Shown here in pieces: positions 43,516 through 52,748 of a stretch of DNA of 64,000 nucleotides. The stretch is from positions 1,798,001-1,862,000 of the forward strand of contig NZ_JAQZZL010000002.1 in the NCBI RefSeq assembly GCF_028745505.1, given 5' to 3'. A program made the position numbers and the translations under genes. The notes under the pieces are model-generated. The model did not search any database. It saw only the letters and a program-made list of their open reading frames with translations, and was not told the DNA's origin. This DNA is from Lentisphaera marina (GTDB lineage Bacteria; Verrucomicrobiota; Lentisphaeria; Lentisphaerales; Lentisphaeraceae). Each line of letters opens with the position of its first letter. Position 1 is the stretch's first letter.

Positions 43516-44316
43516 CTAAAGATTTAAAATAAAGAAAAAGCGTCCCTGAACGAGATGTAAAGTTCTCGCTAGTGATTCTGGGCGCTTCATCCAGCGCACT
43601 AAATCTTCTAATGAATGATTGCGAATTTCTATCCAGTGCCCCGCCGCATCCATCAAAGCTAAGTCTTTACTCATTTTCCGTAATAAATCGGGGACTGGCT
43701 CTAAGTCATGGCATAGTTGAACCATAAATTCCGCCCATTCTTCTTTATCATTCAAGGCTTCTTCCAAGCATAATTCCACACCAATGAGGTCTAAGAGAAT
43801 TTTACTCCTTATGGATTCGGCCCATTGAATTTGCTTCGTAGATCCCGAGAGGGGAACCATATGTAAGGAGTTCACTTGTTTTTGGATTTCGGGTGCCAAA
43901 GCTTTGAGTCGTAATTGATGGGCCGCATGATCCATTGCCACATCAAACAAATGGACGAAGCGCTCGCGTTTATGTGCATGCCACCAAGAGGCTTTTTGCT
44001 TAGAGCGCAAAAGGTCCACTGCAAACTGAAATTGCGGACCTTTGTCTTTTAAGTCCTCACTATTATCTGTGATAAATTTAAAAAATTCATAACGAATTAA
44101 TTCTGCGCCATAAACTAAATTGAGAGGCCCCGTAAGTCTTGGCAAGCCCGAGCGAGCATTGTCTTCTTTCGCCAATTTCTGCTTCTCTTGTTCTTGCTCT
44201 TTCCAGCACTCTTTGCACAAACGTTCATGATAGAACTTTTTCATGCGAGAGAATTTACCGTTGGGAATTTGGTAGGTCTCGATATGTCCACAACTATGTT
44301 TTATTTCTCTCAGCAT
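43516..44316 (-). CDS. Conserved hypothetical protein with duplicated WAExIR motif
   Basis: A 266-residue protein. The N terminus has a possible zinc ribbon: KHSCGHIETYQIP, then RLCKECWKEQ (C-G-H and C-x2-C). A segment LTGPLNLVYGAELIRYEFFK near 62-81 is echoed by LSGSTKQIQWAESIRSKILL near 155-174, which looks like an internal duplication of a known small motif (L-T-G-S-x-K-Q-I-x-W-A-E-x-I-R) found in otherwise uncharacterised proteins. A helical C-terminal part follows. I cannot name the family. It lies 13 bp downstream of rluA on the same strand. Confidence 0.6.
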   Translation of the reverse strand: MLREIKHSCGHIETYQIPNGKFSRMKKFYHERLCKECWKEQEQEKQKLAKEDNARSGLPRLTGPLNLVYGAELIRYEFFKFITDNSEDLKDKGPQFQFAVDLLRSKQKASWWHAHKRERFVHLFDVAMDHAAHQLRLKALAPEIQKQVNSLHMVPLSGSTKQIQWAESIRSKILLDLIGVELCLEEALNDKEEWAEFMVQLCHDLEPVPDLLRKMSKDLALMDAAGHWIEIRNHSLEDLVRWMKRPESLARTLHLVQGRFFFILNL

Positions 44317-44329
44317 ATGCGTTTCCCAT

Positions 44330-45316
44330 TTAGGGTAATATAAGCTCTGCTAATTCGTTCGGCAAAGAACTTTTAAAGACGAGTTCTTCTCCACTCATGG
44401 GATGAACAAATGACATCAATGAACAATGCAAGGCTTGACGTCCCACACGCATTCTTTGACGATCTTCATCACTGAGTATGCCATCAATAAAGGACAAGAA
44501 AAACTGTTCGTCTACACCGTAGATTTTATCTCCCACCAAAGGGAAGCCAAGCGATAACAAAGTTGCTCTGATTTGATGAGTTCGACCTGTATGTAAGCGG
44601 CAATGTAAATGACTTAGTTCATTAGATCTGCGCAAAACAGTAAATTCTGTTCGGGCAGAAAGCTTACCATAGTCCTGCCAATCCTCGGCTTCCGTAAAAG
44701 AAAATTTCTTACGGATCTTACTCGATTCCGCAGGCCCCATATAACCCAAAGCATCATATTCATCCCACTGCACAAGACCTTCCACTAAAACATCGTATTC
44801 CTTACCAACTTGGCGTCTTTCAAACTGTTTGCCTAAAACGGAAGCTGCCTTGTGATGACGTGCCACCAATACTAAACCTGAGGTCTCGCGATCCAGGCGA
44901 TTCATGATATGAATATTACCATACTTTTTAACTAAGAAATACCACAGAGTATTTTTAAAAAAGCTCCCTGCTGGATGCACGGGAAGATCACCTGTTTTCT
45001 CTACCATCAGAATATCATCATCTTCGTAGACAACTTTGAAATCGGCATCAACACTGGGCTCAGGAATATTGGTCACATCTAAGGAAATCACGTCCCCTGC
45101 CTTCAAAATGTAATCACAGTCCTCTACTTGTTTGGCATTGATTTGAGAACTGCCATCTAGCAAAGCCGTATGCCAATCTTCTCGTGAACGATAAGTGAAT
45201 TTTGTGCACAAGAAATCTAAGATGCCGTGGCCTTCTGTTTCAGGGGTGATTTTTTTGCGCACAACGCGCAACATCTCTTCTAGTTCTTCTGGAGTTTTAG
45301 GTACTTTACTCGACAT
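44330..45316 (-). CDS. RluA-family pseudouridine synthase
   Basis: A 328-residue enzyme with an N-terminal S4-like domain (residues about 25-85) and a catalytic domain. The motif INRLDRETSGLVLVA holds the catalytic Asp near residue 142; the usual HRLD begins with Asn here. LHTGRTHQIRATLLSLGFPL and VGDKIYG are intact. It isomerises uridines in rRNA or tRNA; the exact site cannot be told from sequence. It overlaps yicC by 11 nt and is the fourth gene of the ruvA-ruvB-yicC operon. Confidence 0.88.
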   Translation of the reverse strand: MSSKVPKTPEELEEMLRVVRKKITPETEGHGILDFLCTKFTYRSREDWHTALLDGSSQINAKQVEDCDYILKAGDVISLDVTNIPEPSVDADFKVVYEDDDILMVEKTGDLPVHPAGSFFKNTLWYFLVKKYGNIHIMNRLDRETSGLVLVARHHKAASVLGKQFERRQVGKEYDVLVEGLVQWDEYDALGYMGPAESSKIRKKFSFTEAEDWQDYGKLSARTEFTVLRRSNELSHLHCRLHTGRTHQIRATLLSLGFPLVGDKIYGVDEQFFLSFIDGILSDEDRQRMRVGRQALHCSLMSFVHPMSGEELVFKSSLPNELAELILP

Positions 45317-46178
45317 TAGCCATCTGCTCGCGGCATTTTTCTAATTCAGCCTTAAAAGCAACAATGAGTGCTGATAAAGCCGCGTTACTCGACTTGGACC
45401 CTGTGGTATTAACCTCGCGACCCATTTCCTGCATCAAGAAATCCATTTCTCTGCCAATGGGCTCATCCTTTTCCAAGAGAACTTTGAATTGCTTTAAGTG
45501 AGCATTGAGTCGCACCACTTCTTCGGTTATATCGCTTCTATCGCTATAAATCACGAGTTCTTGAGCCAAACGGTCATCATCTATTTCCACATCCAAAGCA
45601 GCTTCTTTAATGCGCGTGGTTAAGCGTTCACGGTAATCTGCTAAAGCTTGAGGATAAGTCTGTTCGATATCACAATGTAAATTGCACATAGTTTGATAAC
45701 GCTCGAGGAAATCATTCTTCATCGCGTCGCCTTCGCGACCACGGTTATCCATTAATTGTGACAATGCTTTGTCCAAAGCTTTTGATGCACAATCCATTAA
45801 TAAATCTTCATCAATACTTTTGCCACTATCCTCTAAAACGCCAGGAAGACTCATTAAACGCACTGTATCAGGCTTAAAGTCCATACCCATATTTTGATGT
45901 ACTTCTTTGAGCTGTTCAATATATGATTGCATTAAGTCTTTGTTGATATTGGCTGATTGAGCACCTGCATTAAAGGATAAAGTCAAACTTCCGGTCACCA
46001 TACCTCGTGCTAAAACAGAGCCTATTTTTTTACGAATAAGTCCTTCTAAAGCTAAATACTCACGTGGGAAATTAACCCTCATATCCAAACCTTTCCTATT
46101 AACAGTCGAGAGCTCAACTACTATACTAAAATCTTCTAAAGTCGCTTCACCGCGACCATAACCCGTCATACTTTTCAT
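45306..46178 (-). CDS. yicC: YicC-family endoribonuclease
   Basis: A 290-residue protein with the characteristic start MKSMTGYGRG and SIVVELSTVNRKGLDMRVNF, and the DUF1732 C terminus EPIGREMDFLMQEMGREVNT followed by GSKS. The central part is a helical domain. YicC is an endoribonuclease involved in small-RNA turnover. It overlaps ruvB by 4 nt at its start and the rluA-like gene at its end. Full length and motifs are intact. Confidence 0.92.
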   Translation of the reverse strand: MKSMTGYGRGEATLEDFSIVVELSTVNRKGLDMRVNFPREYLALEGLIRKKIGSVLARGMVTGSLTLSFNAGAQSANINKDLMQSYIEQLKEVHQNMGMDFKPDTVRLMSLPGVLEDSGKSIDEDLLMDCASKALDKALSQLMDNRGREGDAMKNDFLERYQTMCNLHCDIEQTYPQALADYRERLTTRIKEAALDVEIDDDRLAQELVIYSDRSDITEEVVRLNAHLKQFKVLLEKDEPIGREMDFLMQEMGREVNTTGSKSSNAALSALIVAFKAELEKCREQMANVE

Positions 46179-47200
46179 AAATTTGGTAAACCCTGTTGAT
46201 CATCTGAGTCTTTCGAGAGTCCCAGCATATTTTTTGTTTTTTGAGAAATAACTCGCCCCGTTTGAGTTCGTACTAAATAGCCTTCTTGGATGAGGTAAGG
46301 TTCATAGACATCTTCTAGAGTGCCGACTTCTTCACCTACACTCACGGCAATATTTTTTATCCCTACAGGACCGCAGTCAAAATTGTAAGCTATAGTGTTG
46401 AGAATTTTTTTATCCATTTCATCCAAACCATTGCTATCAATATTGAGCATATTCAAAGCCTTGTTAGCTAGATCCAAAGTCACAAAGCCATCGGCTTTTA
46501 CTTGAGCGTAATCTCGAACCCAATGAAGTAAATTATTTGCGATCCTCGGAGTGCCTCGACTTCGACTCGCTACTTCTCGACAAGCTTCGTCATCCATTTG
46601 ACAATTGATGAGTTCTGCGGATCGCTTCACAATGCGACTCAATTCTTCATCGCTATAATATTCGAGGCGATGCACATGCTGACAACGAGATCTTAAAGGT
46701 GCCGAACAAAGCCCTAAACGCGTGGTGGCTCCGACTAAGGTGAATTGTGGAATATTGAGCCTTACTGAACGAGCTCCTACACCCTGATCAATCATGATGT
46801 CAATAAAAAAATCTTCCATGGCCGAATAAAGGTATTCCTCGATTGAAATCGGTAAACGATGGATTTCGTCAATAAACAAAATATCCCCATCACTTAAGCT
46901 CGTGAGTAAACCCGCTAGATCTCCAGGTTTTTCCAAGACGGGACCCGAAGACGTTTTAATTCCTTTGCCGCGTTCATTTGCCACAATGTACGCCAAAGTC
47001 GTTTTACCCAAGCCCGGAGGACCACTCAAAATAAAGTGCCCCAAGGCCTCATCACGCATTTTCGCTGCTTCAACAAAAATTGATAAGCGTTCTTTCACTG
47101 AATCTTGACCTGGAAAATCCGCAAAATATTTAGGGCGTAAAATATTTTCGCTTTCACCCGTTTCTTTTTTTAATGTGGATTCAAAAAAATTCTCAGACAT
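46175..47200 (-). CDS. ruvB: Holliday junction branch-migration helicase RuvB
   Basis: A 341-residue AAA+ ATPase. LRPKYFADFPGQDSVKERLS is the canonical start of the ATPase domain; Walker A GPPGLGKTT, Walker B ILFIDEIHRL, LVGATTRLGLCSAPLRSRC (sensor 1 and arginine finger) and the C-terminal winged helix with GTLEDVYEPYLIQEGYLVRT are all present. It drives branch migration with RuvA. The gene starts 7 bp after ruvA. No ruvC is adjacent. Confidence 0.95.
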   Translation of the reverse strand: MSENFFESTLKKETGESENILRPKYFADFPGQDSVKERLSIFVEAAKMRDEALGHFILSGPPGLGKTTLAYIVANERGKGIKTSSGPVLEKPGDLAGLLTSLSDGDILFIDEIHRLPISIEEYLYSAMEDFFIDIMIDQGVGARSVRLNIPQFTLVGATTRLGLCSAPLRSRCQHVHRLEYYSDEELSRIVKRSAELINCQMDDEACREVASRSRGTPRIANNLLHWVRDYAQVKADGFVTLDLANKALNMLNIDSNGLDEMDKKILNTIAYNFDCGPVGIKNIAVSVGEEVGTLEDVYEPYLIQEGYLVRTQTGRVISQKTKNMLGLSKDSDDQQGLPNL

Positions 47201-47207
47201 CTTGGAC

Positions 47208-47828
47208 CTAACTATTCATTGCCGACAAAGCAGCTTTTATTATATTTTCAGAATTTCGTTGTTCTACACTGAGAGAATCAAAGATCTGCTTAACCGTTTT
47301 ACGTATTGTATCAGGTCGATAACCAAGTGCTTCTAAGGCCATAATTGCATCATTAAAAGCTTCTTTATCTTGTGCCGGCATATCATCATCTGCTACTTTT
47401 GCGACTATCGCAGAAGTCATACCCAAGGCTCCCACTTTGTCCCGAAGTTCTACTACCATTCTTTCCGCCATGCGTTTACCTATTCCAGAGACTTTACTTA
47501 GTAATTTTATATTGCCCTCTTGAATGGCTTCACAAAAAGTTTCAATAGGCAAAGCGGAAAGTGCCGCTAAAGCAATCTTGGGGCCGATACCACTAACTGA
47601 AGTGATCAATCTAAAAAAGCTCCTCTCTTCTTCCGTTGCAAAGGCATAGAGATTCATGGCATCTTCTCGCACCGTCATGTGAATTCTCAAAGCCACGGGA
47701 GCACCTACTTTTGGCAAGCGATCATATGTACTCATGGGAATTTCGACAAAGTAACCAACGCCCCCAACATCAATCACAGCGTGACTTAATTCTAGCTCCA
47801 CTAGTTGCCCTTTTAAATGCGCTATCAT
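47208..47828 (-). CDS. ruvA: Holliday junction DNA-binding protein RuvA
   Basis: A 206-residue protein: N-terminal OB fold (MIAHLKGQLVELELSHAVID, VGGVGYFVEIP), two helix-hairpin-helix motifs (SVSGIGPKIALAALSAL and KVSGIGKRMAERMVVELRDK), and a C-terminal UBA-like domain (AIMALEALGYRPDTI). This is the full RuvA layout. It binds four-way junctions as a tetramer and loads RuvB. First gene of the operon; its promoter should lie in the 127 bp shared with the divergent gene. Confidence 0.95.
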   Translation of the reverse strand: MIAHLKGQLVELELSHAVIDVGGVGYFVEIPMSTYDRLPKVGAPVALRIHMTVREDAMNLYAFATEEERSFFRLITSVSGIGPKIALAALSALPIETFCEAIQEGNIKLLSKVSGIGKRMAERMVVELRDKVGALGMTSAIVAKVADDDMPAQDKEAFNDAIMALEALGYRPDTIRKTVKQIFDSLSVEQRNSENIIKAALSAMNS

Positions 47829-47955
47829 CCTTATCGCCTTCAGTAAAATTAAAATTAAATATGAATATAGATTAAACTTGCTTCATTTCCCTACATTTCC
47901 CCATAAAGCTTCTGAAATTTTTTGTTTGTTTCTGCTTTAACACTTATCTTTAAGC

Positions 47956-48630
47956 ATGATAAAGAAAATGGAAATAATTTTTGACAATGAGGCTGATGGC
48001 GAACCCCTCAGTTGGAGCTTTGATTACACGAATACCAAAAGCATTAATCTTGATGCCAACTCTAATGAAAAAGCTGGTGAATGGCTTAAACTCGAGAACC
48101 ATAAATGCGCAAATTGCACCTTGGCTCAGAGTGACTTCCCCTTATGCCCCGCCGCAAGAGCGCTCAACTCCTATGCCAAAAACATAATCAACAAAAAATC
48201 TATCGATAAAGCTACAGTAAAAATGTGGGAGAGTTCAGGTCGTTACCTAGAATTCAAGGACCGTGCCTTGCAGGATATCATAGGCGAATTAGTGCGCATC
48301 GCCGTCTTTCAATCAGCCTGCCCCGTTGGTCGCCAAGCCAGAAAAATCATTGATTATATCCCTCCTTTCCCCACAAAAGATGAAGTTATCCATGCCTTCA
48401 CTCTATTTTTTGCGGTTCAAAAACTTCAAAATGAGCATCGAGATCATAAGAAAGATGCGGATTTCTTAAATGTCCTAAACGACCTTTTTACTAACCTTAG
48501 TCACCGAGTACAAGAACTCGCCCAAGGCGACGCCGGAATTAATGGCGTACTCATCTATCATTCTCTCACAGTGCTAATGTCGCTATCCATTACAAAACAG
48601 CTAGAAAACAAGCTCAAATCCTTCGATTAA
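47956..48630 (+). CDS. Conserved hypothetical protein with Cys cluster (DUF6901-like)
   Basis: A 224-residue soluble protein. HKCANCTLAQSDFPLCPAAR near residues 50-69 gives C-x2-C-x8-C-P, which may bind a metal, and RIAVFQSACPVGRQARKI near 115-132 has a further conserved-looking Cys. The layout resembles DUF6901-type proteins of unknown function; that match is from memory of motif order and not certain. It is divergent from ruvA and followed 72 bp later by mscS. Confidence 0.55.
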   Translation: MIKKMEIIFDNEADGEPLSWSFDYTNTKSINLDANSNEKAGEWLKLENHKCANCTLAQSDFPLCPAARALNSYAKNIINKKSIDKATVKMWESSGRYLEFKDRALQDIIGELVRIAVFQSACPVGRQARKIIDYIPPFPTKDEVIHAFTLFFAVQKLQNEHRDHKKDADFLNVLNDLFTNLSHRVQELAQGDAGINGVLIYHSLTVLMSLSITKQLENKLKSFD

Positions 48631-48701
48631 ACTGTCACAAAATTTGTGCTTTTTTACTTCATCAACTATTGTGTTTGACACAACAAAATTAGGATAGAAG
48701 T

Positions 48702-49607
48702 ATGAAATCATTTCTCTTTGCTGCAGCAGACTCACCTCTTGCAGAAGACAACACCGTCATTGGTGATACACCCGCATCGGAAGCAACATTCCCCATAGCT
48801 GAAAAAGGCATGGAACTACTTAATACTTATGGAGTACCCTTACTTCATGCGATTCTAATCTATTGGATTGGTAGCAAAGTCGTAAAATATGTTACTAAAT
48901 ACATATGTCATTTAATGACTAAAGCCAAAACAGATGAAACCCTAGTCAAATTTGCACGTCACCTTATCCATGCTACAGGTATCATTTTCGTTATTATTGG
49001 TGCACTAACTAAACTGGGTATGCCAACGACTTCCATGGTAGCTGCCGTCGGTGCGGCGGGTCTTGCTATTGGCCTCGCACTACAAGGCGCATTATCAAAC
49101 TTTGCGGCTGGCATTTTAATCATCATGTTCAAACCTTTTAAAGTAGGCGACCTCATTGATGCTGGTGGTACTATTGGAACTGTAAGAGAGATCGAACTCT
49201 TCACTTCTAAGCTTATTACACCTGACAATAAGACAGCCGTCATACCCAACTCACTTCTAACTGCTGATAAAATCATTAACTACACGGAAACTGAAACTAT
49301 TCGTGTTGACCTCACATTTGGCTGTAGCTATGGCGATGACAATGACAAAGTCAAAGAAATACTTATGAATATCCTCACTTCTGACCCCAGAGTCCTACAA
49401 GACCCTGCACCAATGGTTTCCATTTCTGGTCATGGTGATTCTAGCATTAACTATGCCGTAAGACCCTGGGTTAAAGCTTCTGATTACTGGAACGTCTATT
49501 TTGATATGCATGAAAAAGTCAAAAAAGAATTTGATGCTCAAGGAGTTTCCATACCATTCCCACAAAGAGACCTACATATAATTTCTGGTGGTGATAAGCT
49601 CTCTTAG
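48702..49607 (+). CDS. mscS: Small-conductance mechanosensitive channel (MscS family)
   Basis: A 301-residue inner-membrane protein. An N-terminal periplasmic stretch precedes three membrane segments (about residues 47-67, 85-107, 112-145). The pore helix AAVGAAGLAIGLALQGALSN carries the Gly/Ala packing typical of MscS TM3, followed by FKPFKVGDLIDAGGTIGTV and IPNSLLTADKIINY of the beta domain. It opens on hypo-osmotic shock to release solutes. The length is similar to E. coli MscS. AGGATAG precedes ATG; a terminator follows. Confidence 0.92.
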   Translation: MKSFLFAAADSPLAEDNTVIGDTPASEATFPIAEKGMELLNTYGVPLLHAILIYWIGSKVVKYVTKYICHLMTKAKTDETLVKFARHLIHATGIIFVIIGALTKLGMPTTSMVAAVGAAGLAIGLALQGALSNFAAGILIIMFKPFKVGDLIDAGGTIGTVREIELFTSKLITPDNKTAVIPNSLLTADKIINYTETETIRVDLTFGCSYGDDNDKVKEILMNILTSDPRVLQDPAPMVSISGHGDSSINYAVRPWVKASDYWNVYFDMHEKVKKEFDAQGVSIPFPQRDLHIISGGDKLS

Positions 49608-49628
49608 TTCACACTGAATTATTTTAAT

Positions 49629-49654
49629 AAGCCACCCATTGCGGTGGCTTTTTT
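49629..49654 (+). terminator. Intrinsic terminator after mscS
   Basis: AAGCCACC-CATTGC-GGTGGCTT then T residues: 8-bp stem with U-run, 22 bp beyond the stop. Confidence 0.9.
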
Positions 49655-49699
49655 AGTTTAAAGTAAAACCCTTGAAAGAACTATGTATTAGATATATCT

Positions 49700-51284
49700 A
49701 GGGCTTACTGAATTACTCGCCTTTTGAAATGCTCATTCTCGTTAATGAGACTTATAAAACAATAAACGTGCGCGAATAGCTGCTTATAATACTGGCCGAA
49801 AAGTGACAAAAAGGCTAAAGCCTTATCCAAGTTCATCACCATGAATACTAAAGCAATAAGTGTTTCGGATGAAGTCCTAGTTTTCGTAAAGATTCGATCG
49901 AGTTTATAGCGTCTTTTGGCTACACCAAAATAGCCCTCTACTTCATTTCTTATAGCTTCATCCTGGCGTTGTATTTCCTTTTGTTCTTCACGTAAAATCG
50001 CATCTTTGGGAGGTCTTCCAAGACTGGGTCCACTTATCCTTATTCCGTGTTTTTTACAATACGCTCGATTTTCTTTAGTTCGGTAGATTTTATCAGCATG
50101 TGCTGATTCGGGATAATAACCGAAACGCTCTTTATATTTTTCAACTTGTGAAATTAGTTCGGTTCCTTCATTATAAGAATCAAAACTAATCGTATCGACA
50201 AAGGTCCAGCCATCGACGACACTGATAGATATTTTAGCTCCGAACTCTGTATGAGCTCCAGCTTTCCCGCGAACAATGGGACGAATATGTGGTTGGTGAA
50301 TACTTACAATGCGATCATCAACACTTGTTACTTTATTATCATACATGTATTGCTGTTGTTGATAAAGTGTCCCGATCACCAGTAGTTCGCGGTATAAACT
50401 AGGTTTCAATAGCCCCAGATCGGCATGCTTTTTGAGTTCATTTATACTAGCGAGGTTCCTCCTTACACAATGAAGTTGTCTATTAATCACTTCACGCCTT
50501 TTCTTTTTCGATACACGTTTTTTTAGGACAACACTTAAAAAGATTTTTCTGCCGTCTTCACGATAAGTCCGAGGCTTGACCTTATCTTCGGTATTAAAGC
50601 GATGACGCCAAAGAATATCGATGATTTCTTCAGTTTTTTCGCGGGCTTTGTTTAGTAAACCAAGATCTGTTGGATAGTGAATATCAGCAGGGACACAACT
50701 AGCGTCAACAATTAAAGCACCCTTATTTGACGGAGGATCATTGTCTGAATCCTTATCGGAGTCTTCTTCTTTTGGACGTGTTGTTTTATGTAATAAATCA
50801 TCAATATCTTTAATATCCTGAGCTCCAAAACGCTTTCGAAAATGAGTCATCATACTCGGATCAAAAGGTGATTCCTGCTTATATCTTTCAAACCCCAAGA
50901 AATATTGAAGGTAGGGGTTTTCAGAAATCATTTCTACAGTTTCTTCATCAGTTAAACTCAGCTTTACTTGAATGATCAGGGAACCAAATGCAGTTCTTGC
51001 AGGTAGAGCTTTGGGCCCAGTATGGCTGGTGAAATTTAGTGCATAAATTTCTTCTACATCTTTCCATGGTATTGTTGCCGCTAGCTTGACCCAGCGATTA
51101 TTGATATTGAGTGTTCCGTCTAGAAAATAAGGTAGATTGGCCATTTTGGGCTCTGTGCCCGTATTTTTATACATCTTATGCAAACCTAATGATTGTTTTG
51201 AGGGGTTTTGTTTGCATGTAATATAGCATAATTACCACTTATCTCATTGACTATAAGTAATATATGACTTAATAAGTGAGCCCT
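49700..51284 (-). mobile_element. IS1182/IS5-like insertion sequence, 1585 bp, complete
   Basis: Terminal inverted repeats AGGGCTTACTGAATTAC (left) and AGGGCTCACTTATTAAG (reverse complement of right). The 4-bp target duplication ATCT lies at 49696-49699 and 51285-51288. One transposase gene fills the element. It inserted in the space between the convergent mscS and dgt genes, 17 bp from the dgt stop, and so probably had little cost. Confidence 0.82.
49705..51183 (-). CDS. DDE transposase (IS1182/IS5-like)
   Basis: A 492-residue transposase. FGSLIIQVKLSLTDEETVEM, NPYLQYFLGFERYKQESPFD and PSMMTHFRKRF form the DUF772-type N-terminal part; GALIVDASCVPADIHYPTDL contains the first catalytic Asp, GKAGAHTEFGAKISIS and HADKIYRTKENRAYCKKHGI the second, and RNEVEGYFGVAKRRYKLDRI the Glu with the YREK-like basic signature. 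It appears intact. The stop codon (49705-49707) lies within the terminal inverted repeat. Confidence 0.88.
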   Translation of the reverse strand: MHKMYKNTGTEPKMANLPYFLDGTLNINNRWVKLAATIPWKDVEEIYALNFTSHTGPKALPARTAFGSLIIQVKLSLTDEETVEMISENPYLQYFLGFERYKQESPFDPSMMTHFRKRFGAQDIKDIDDLLHKTTRPKEEDSDKDSDNDPPSNKGALIVDASCVPADIHYPTDLGLLNKAREKTEEIIDILWRHRFNTEDKVKPRTYREDGRKIFLSVVLKKRVSKKKRREVINRQLHCVRRNLASINELKKHADLGLLKPSLYRELLVIGTLYQQQQYMYDNKVTSVDDRIVSIHQPHIRPIVRGKAGAHTEFGAKISISVVDGWTFVDTISFDSYNEGTELISQVEKYKERFGYYPESAHADKIYRTKENRAYCKKHGIRISGPSLGRPPKDAILREEQKEIQRQDEAIRNEVEGYFGVAKRRYKLDRIFTKTRTSSETLIALVFMVMNLDKALAFLSLFGQYYKQLFAHVYCFISLINENEHFKRRVIQ

Positions 51285-51305
51285 ATCTAGGTTGCTAAAG
51301 TAAAC

Positions 51306-52748
51306 TCATTTCTTTCGCTTGAGAAGGTCCTCATAAGTCGTCACCGCGTAGGTATCCGTCATCCCCGCCAACATATCAGTCATCAGTTGCATACGACAGT
51401 AGGATTCGGGAAGCTCAGCTAGATCTACGGAATGGCGAAAAACTCTTCGATAGTTTTCTGAAATCCGCTCAAAGACGTACTTCGAATAAGGGCTCGCTAA
51501 ATCTCTTTTATCTTCACAATCATTAATCGCATCCCAAAAAATATCAAGTAACCCCGTGATCGTATTAAAACCTTGTAATTCCAAGCCCAAAACATCGCGA
51601 TTCCTGTAAATGTGACGAAAGCAAAAAGTCTTCAAAACTTCGGAAAGGCGACTAGCACCACAAACTTTTAATAAGTCCTGTTTAAAATTACCTTTGAGAA
51701 TTGCGGTGTAATTATCTACAAAGGCTTGTCTTGCACTTTGCATCAAAGTATTAATCGCGTATACGCGAAATTTCACCATGGCAATATCATTTAATTCGTG
51801 ATAGGATAATTCCTCAATACCAGAATAATTCCCATAATCTTTTGAAGTTCTATTAATGACTTCAGAAATATACTCATCCTCTTTTTCCTCATTTGCGGAT
51901 TTCAAATAAGAAATAATATCTGCATAAGAGACCACTCCTTTTTTAACCGCATCTTCTATATCGAGCACAGAATACGCAATATCGTCACAAGCTTCCATGA
52001 TATAAGTCAAGGGGTTTCTTTGCTCGATAAGTTGTGTATATGATTCTATCTGCTCAATCACCGCTCGCTCTGATGCAAAATAACCAAACTTACCTTTTGC
52101 GAGGTCCGCTTTTTTATCGACTTTATGAGAGGGCACTACATATTTCAATAAAGCTGACAAAGTCCCGAGACTAAGGTTCAGTCCATATAAGTCATTAAGT
52201 ACTTGTAAATGACTTACTATCCTTACCGTCTGGGCATTGCCCTCAAATTTTAAAAAATCCTGCTGCTGTTGCTCGGAAAAGCCTTTGAAGAACTCAGGGT
52301 CTTTTTCCACGCGACACCTAAACCAATACTGAATCGCACTCTCACCTTCATGACCAAAGGGAGGATTCCCCATGTCGTGGACTAAGCCAATCGTCGCTAA
52401 GACAACAGGAATATTGCGCTGCGGACATATTGTCTCGGGAAATAATTCTGGCGAATTAAAAACCAAATCATTACCAAAACTTCTCGCCAAACTACTCACT
52501 TCATAGGAATGAGTTAATCGACGACGAATAGTGTCGTACTTTTTTTCCAGGGGAAAGACTTGTGTCTTATCTATGAGTCGACGAAAAGGTGTGGAAAACA
52601 AAATTCGATCATGATCGGACTCAAAAGCCGTTCGTGTTCCCGAATAAGCATTATCCAAAGGTGCACGATCATGAGCGATGTCTTTCATGCGCACGGGAGA
52701 CATCACCTTCTCCCAAAATGTTTTAATCAGTGTTTCCTGTTCATTCAT
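51306..52748 (-). CDS. dgt: Deoxyguanosinetriphosphate triphosphohydrolase
   Basis: A 480-residue HD-domain enzyme. RRRLTHSYEVSSLARSF supplies the first His, GLVHDMGNPPFGHEGESAI the HD pair and further His, and EACDDIAYSVLDIEDAVKKG the final Asp. RTAFESDHDRILFSTPFRRL is the N-terminal nucleotide-binding motif shared by dGTPases. It cleaves dGTP to deoxyguanosine and triphosphate and is a metal-dependent cytoplasmic hexamer in known cases. It overlaps the upstream HAD gene by 8 nt. Confidence 0.93.
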   Translation of the reverse strand: MNEQETLIKTFWEKVMSPVRMKDIAHDRAPLDNAYSGTRTAFESDHDRILFSTPFRRLIDKTQVFPLEKKYDTIRRRLTHSYEVSSLARSFGNDLVFNSPELFPETICPQRNIPVVLATIGLVHDMGNPPFGHEGESAIQYWFRCRVEKDPEFFKGFSEQQQQDFLKFEGNAQTVRIVSHLQVLNDLYGLNLSLGTLSALLKYVVPSHKVDKKADLAKGKFGYFASERAVIEQIESYTQLIEQRNPLTYIMEACDDIAYSVLDIEDAVKKGVVSYADIISYLKSANEEKEDEYISEVINRTSKDYGNYSGIEELSYHELNDIAMVKFRVYAINTLMQSARQAFVDNYTAILKGNFKQDLLKVCGASRLSEVLKTFCFRHIYRNRDVLGLELQGFNTITGLLDIFWDAINDCEDKRDLASPYSKYVFERISENYRRVFRHSVDLAELPESYCRMQLMTDMLAGMTDTYAVTTYEDLLKRKK

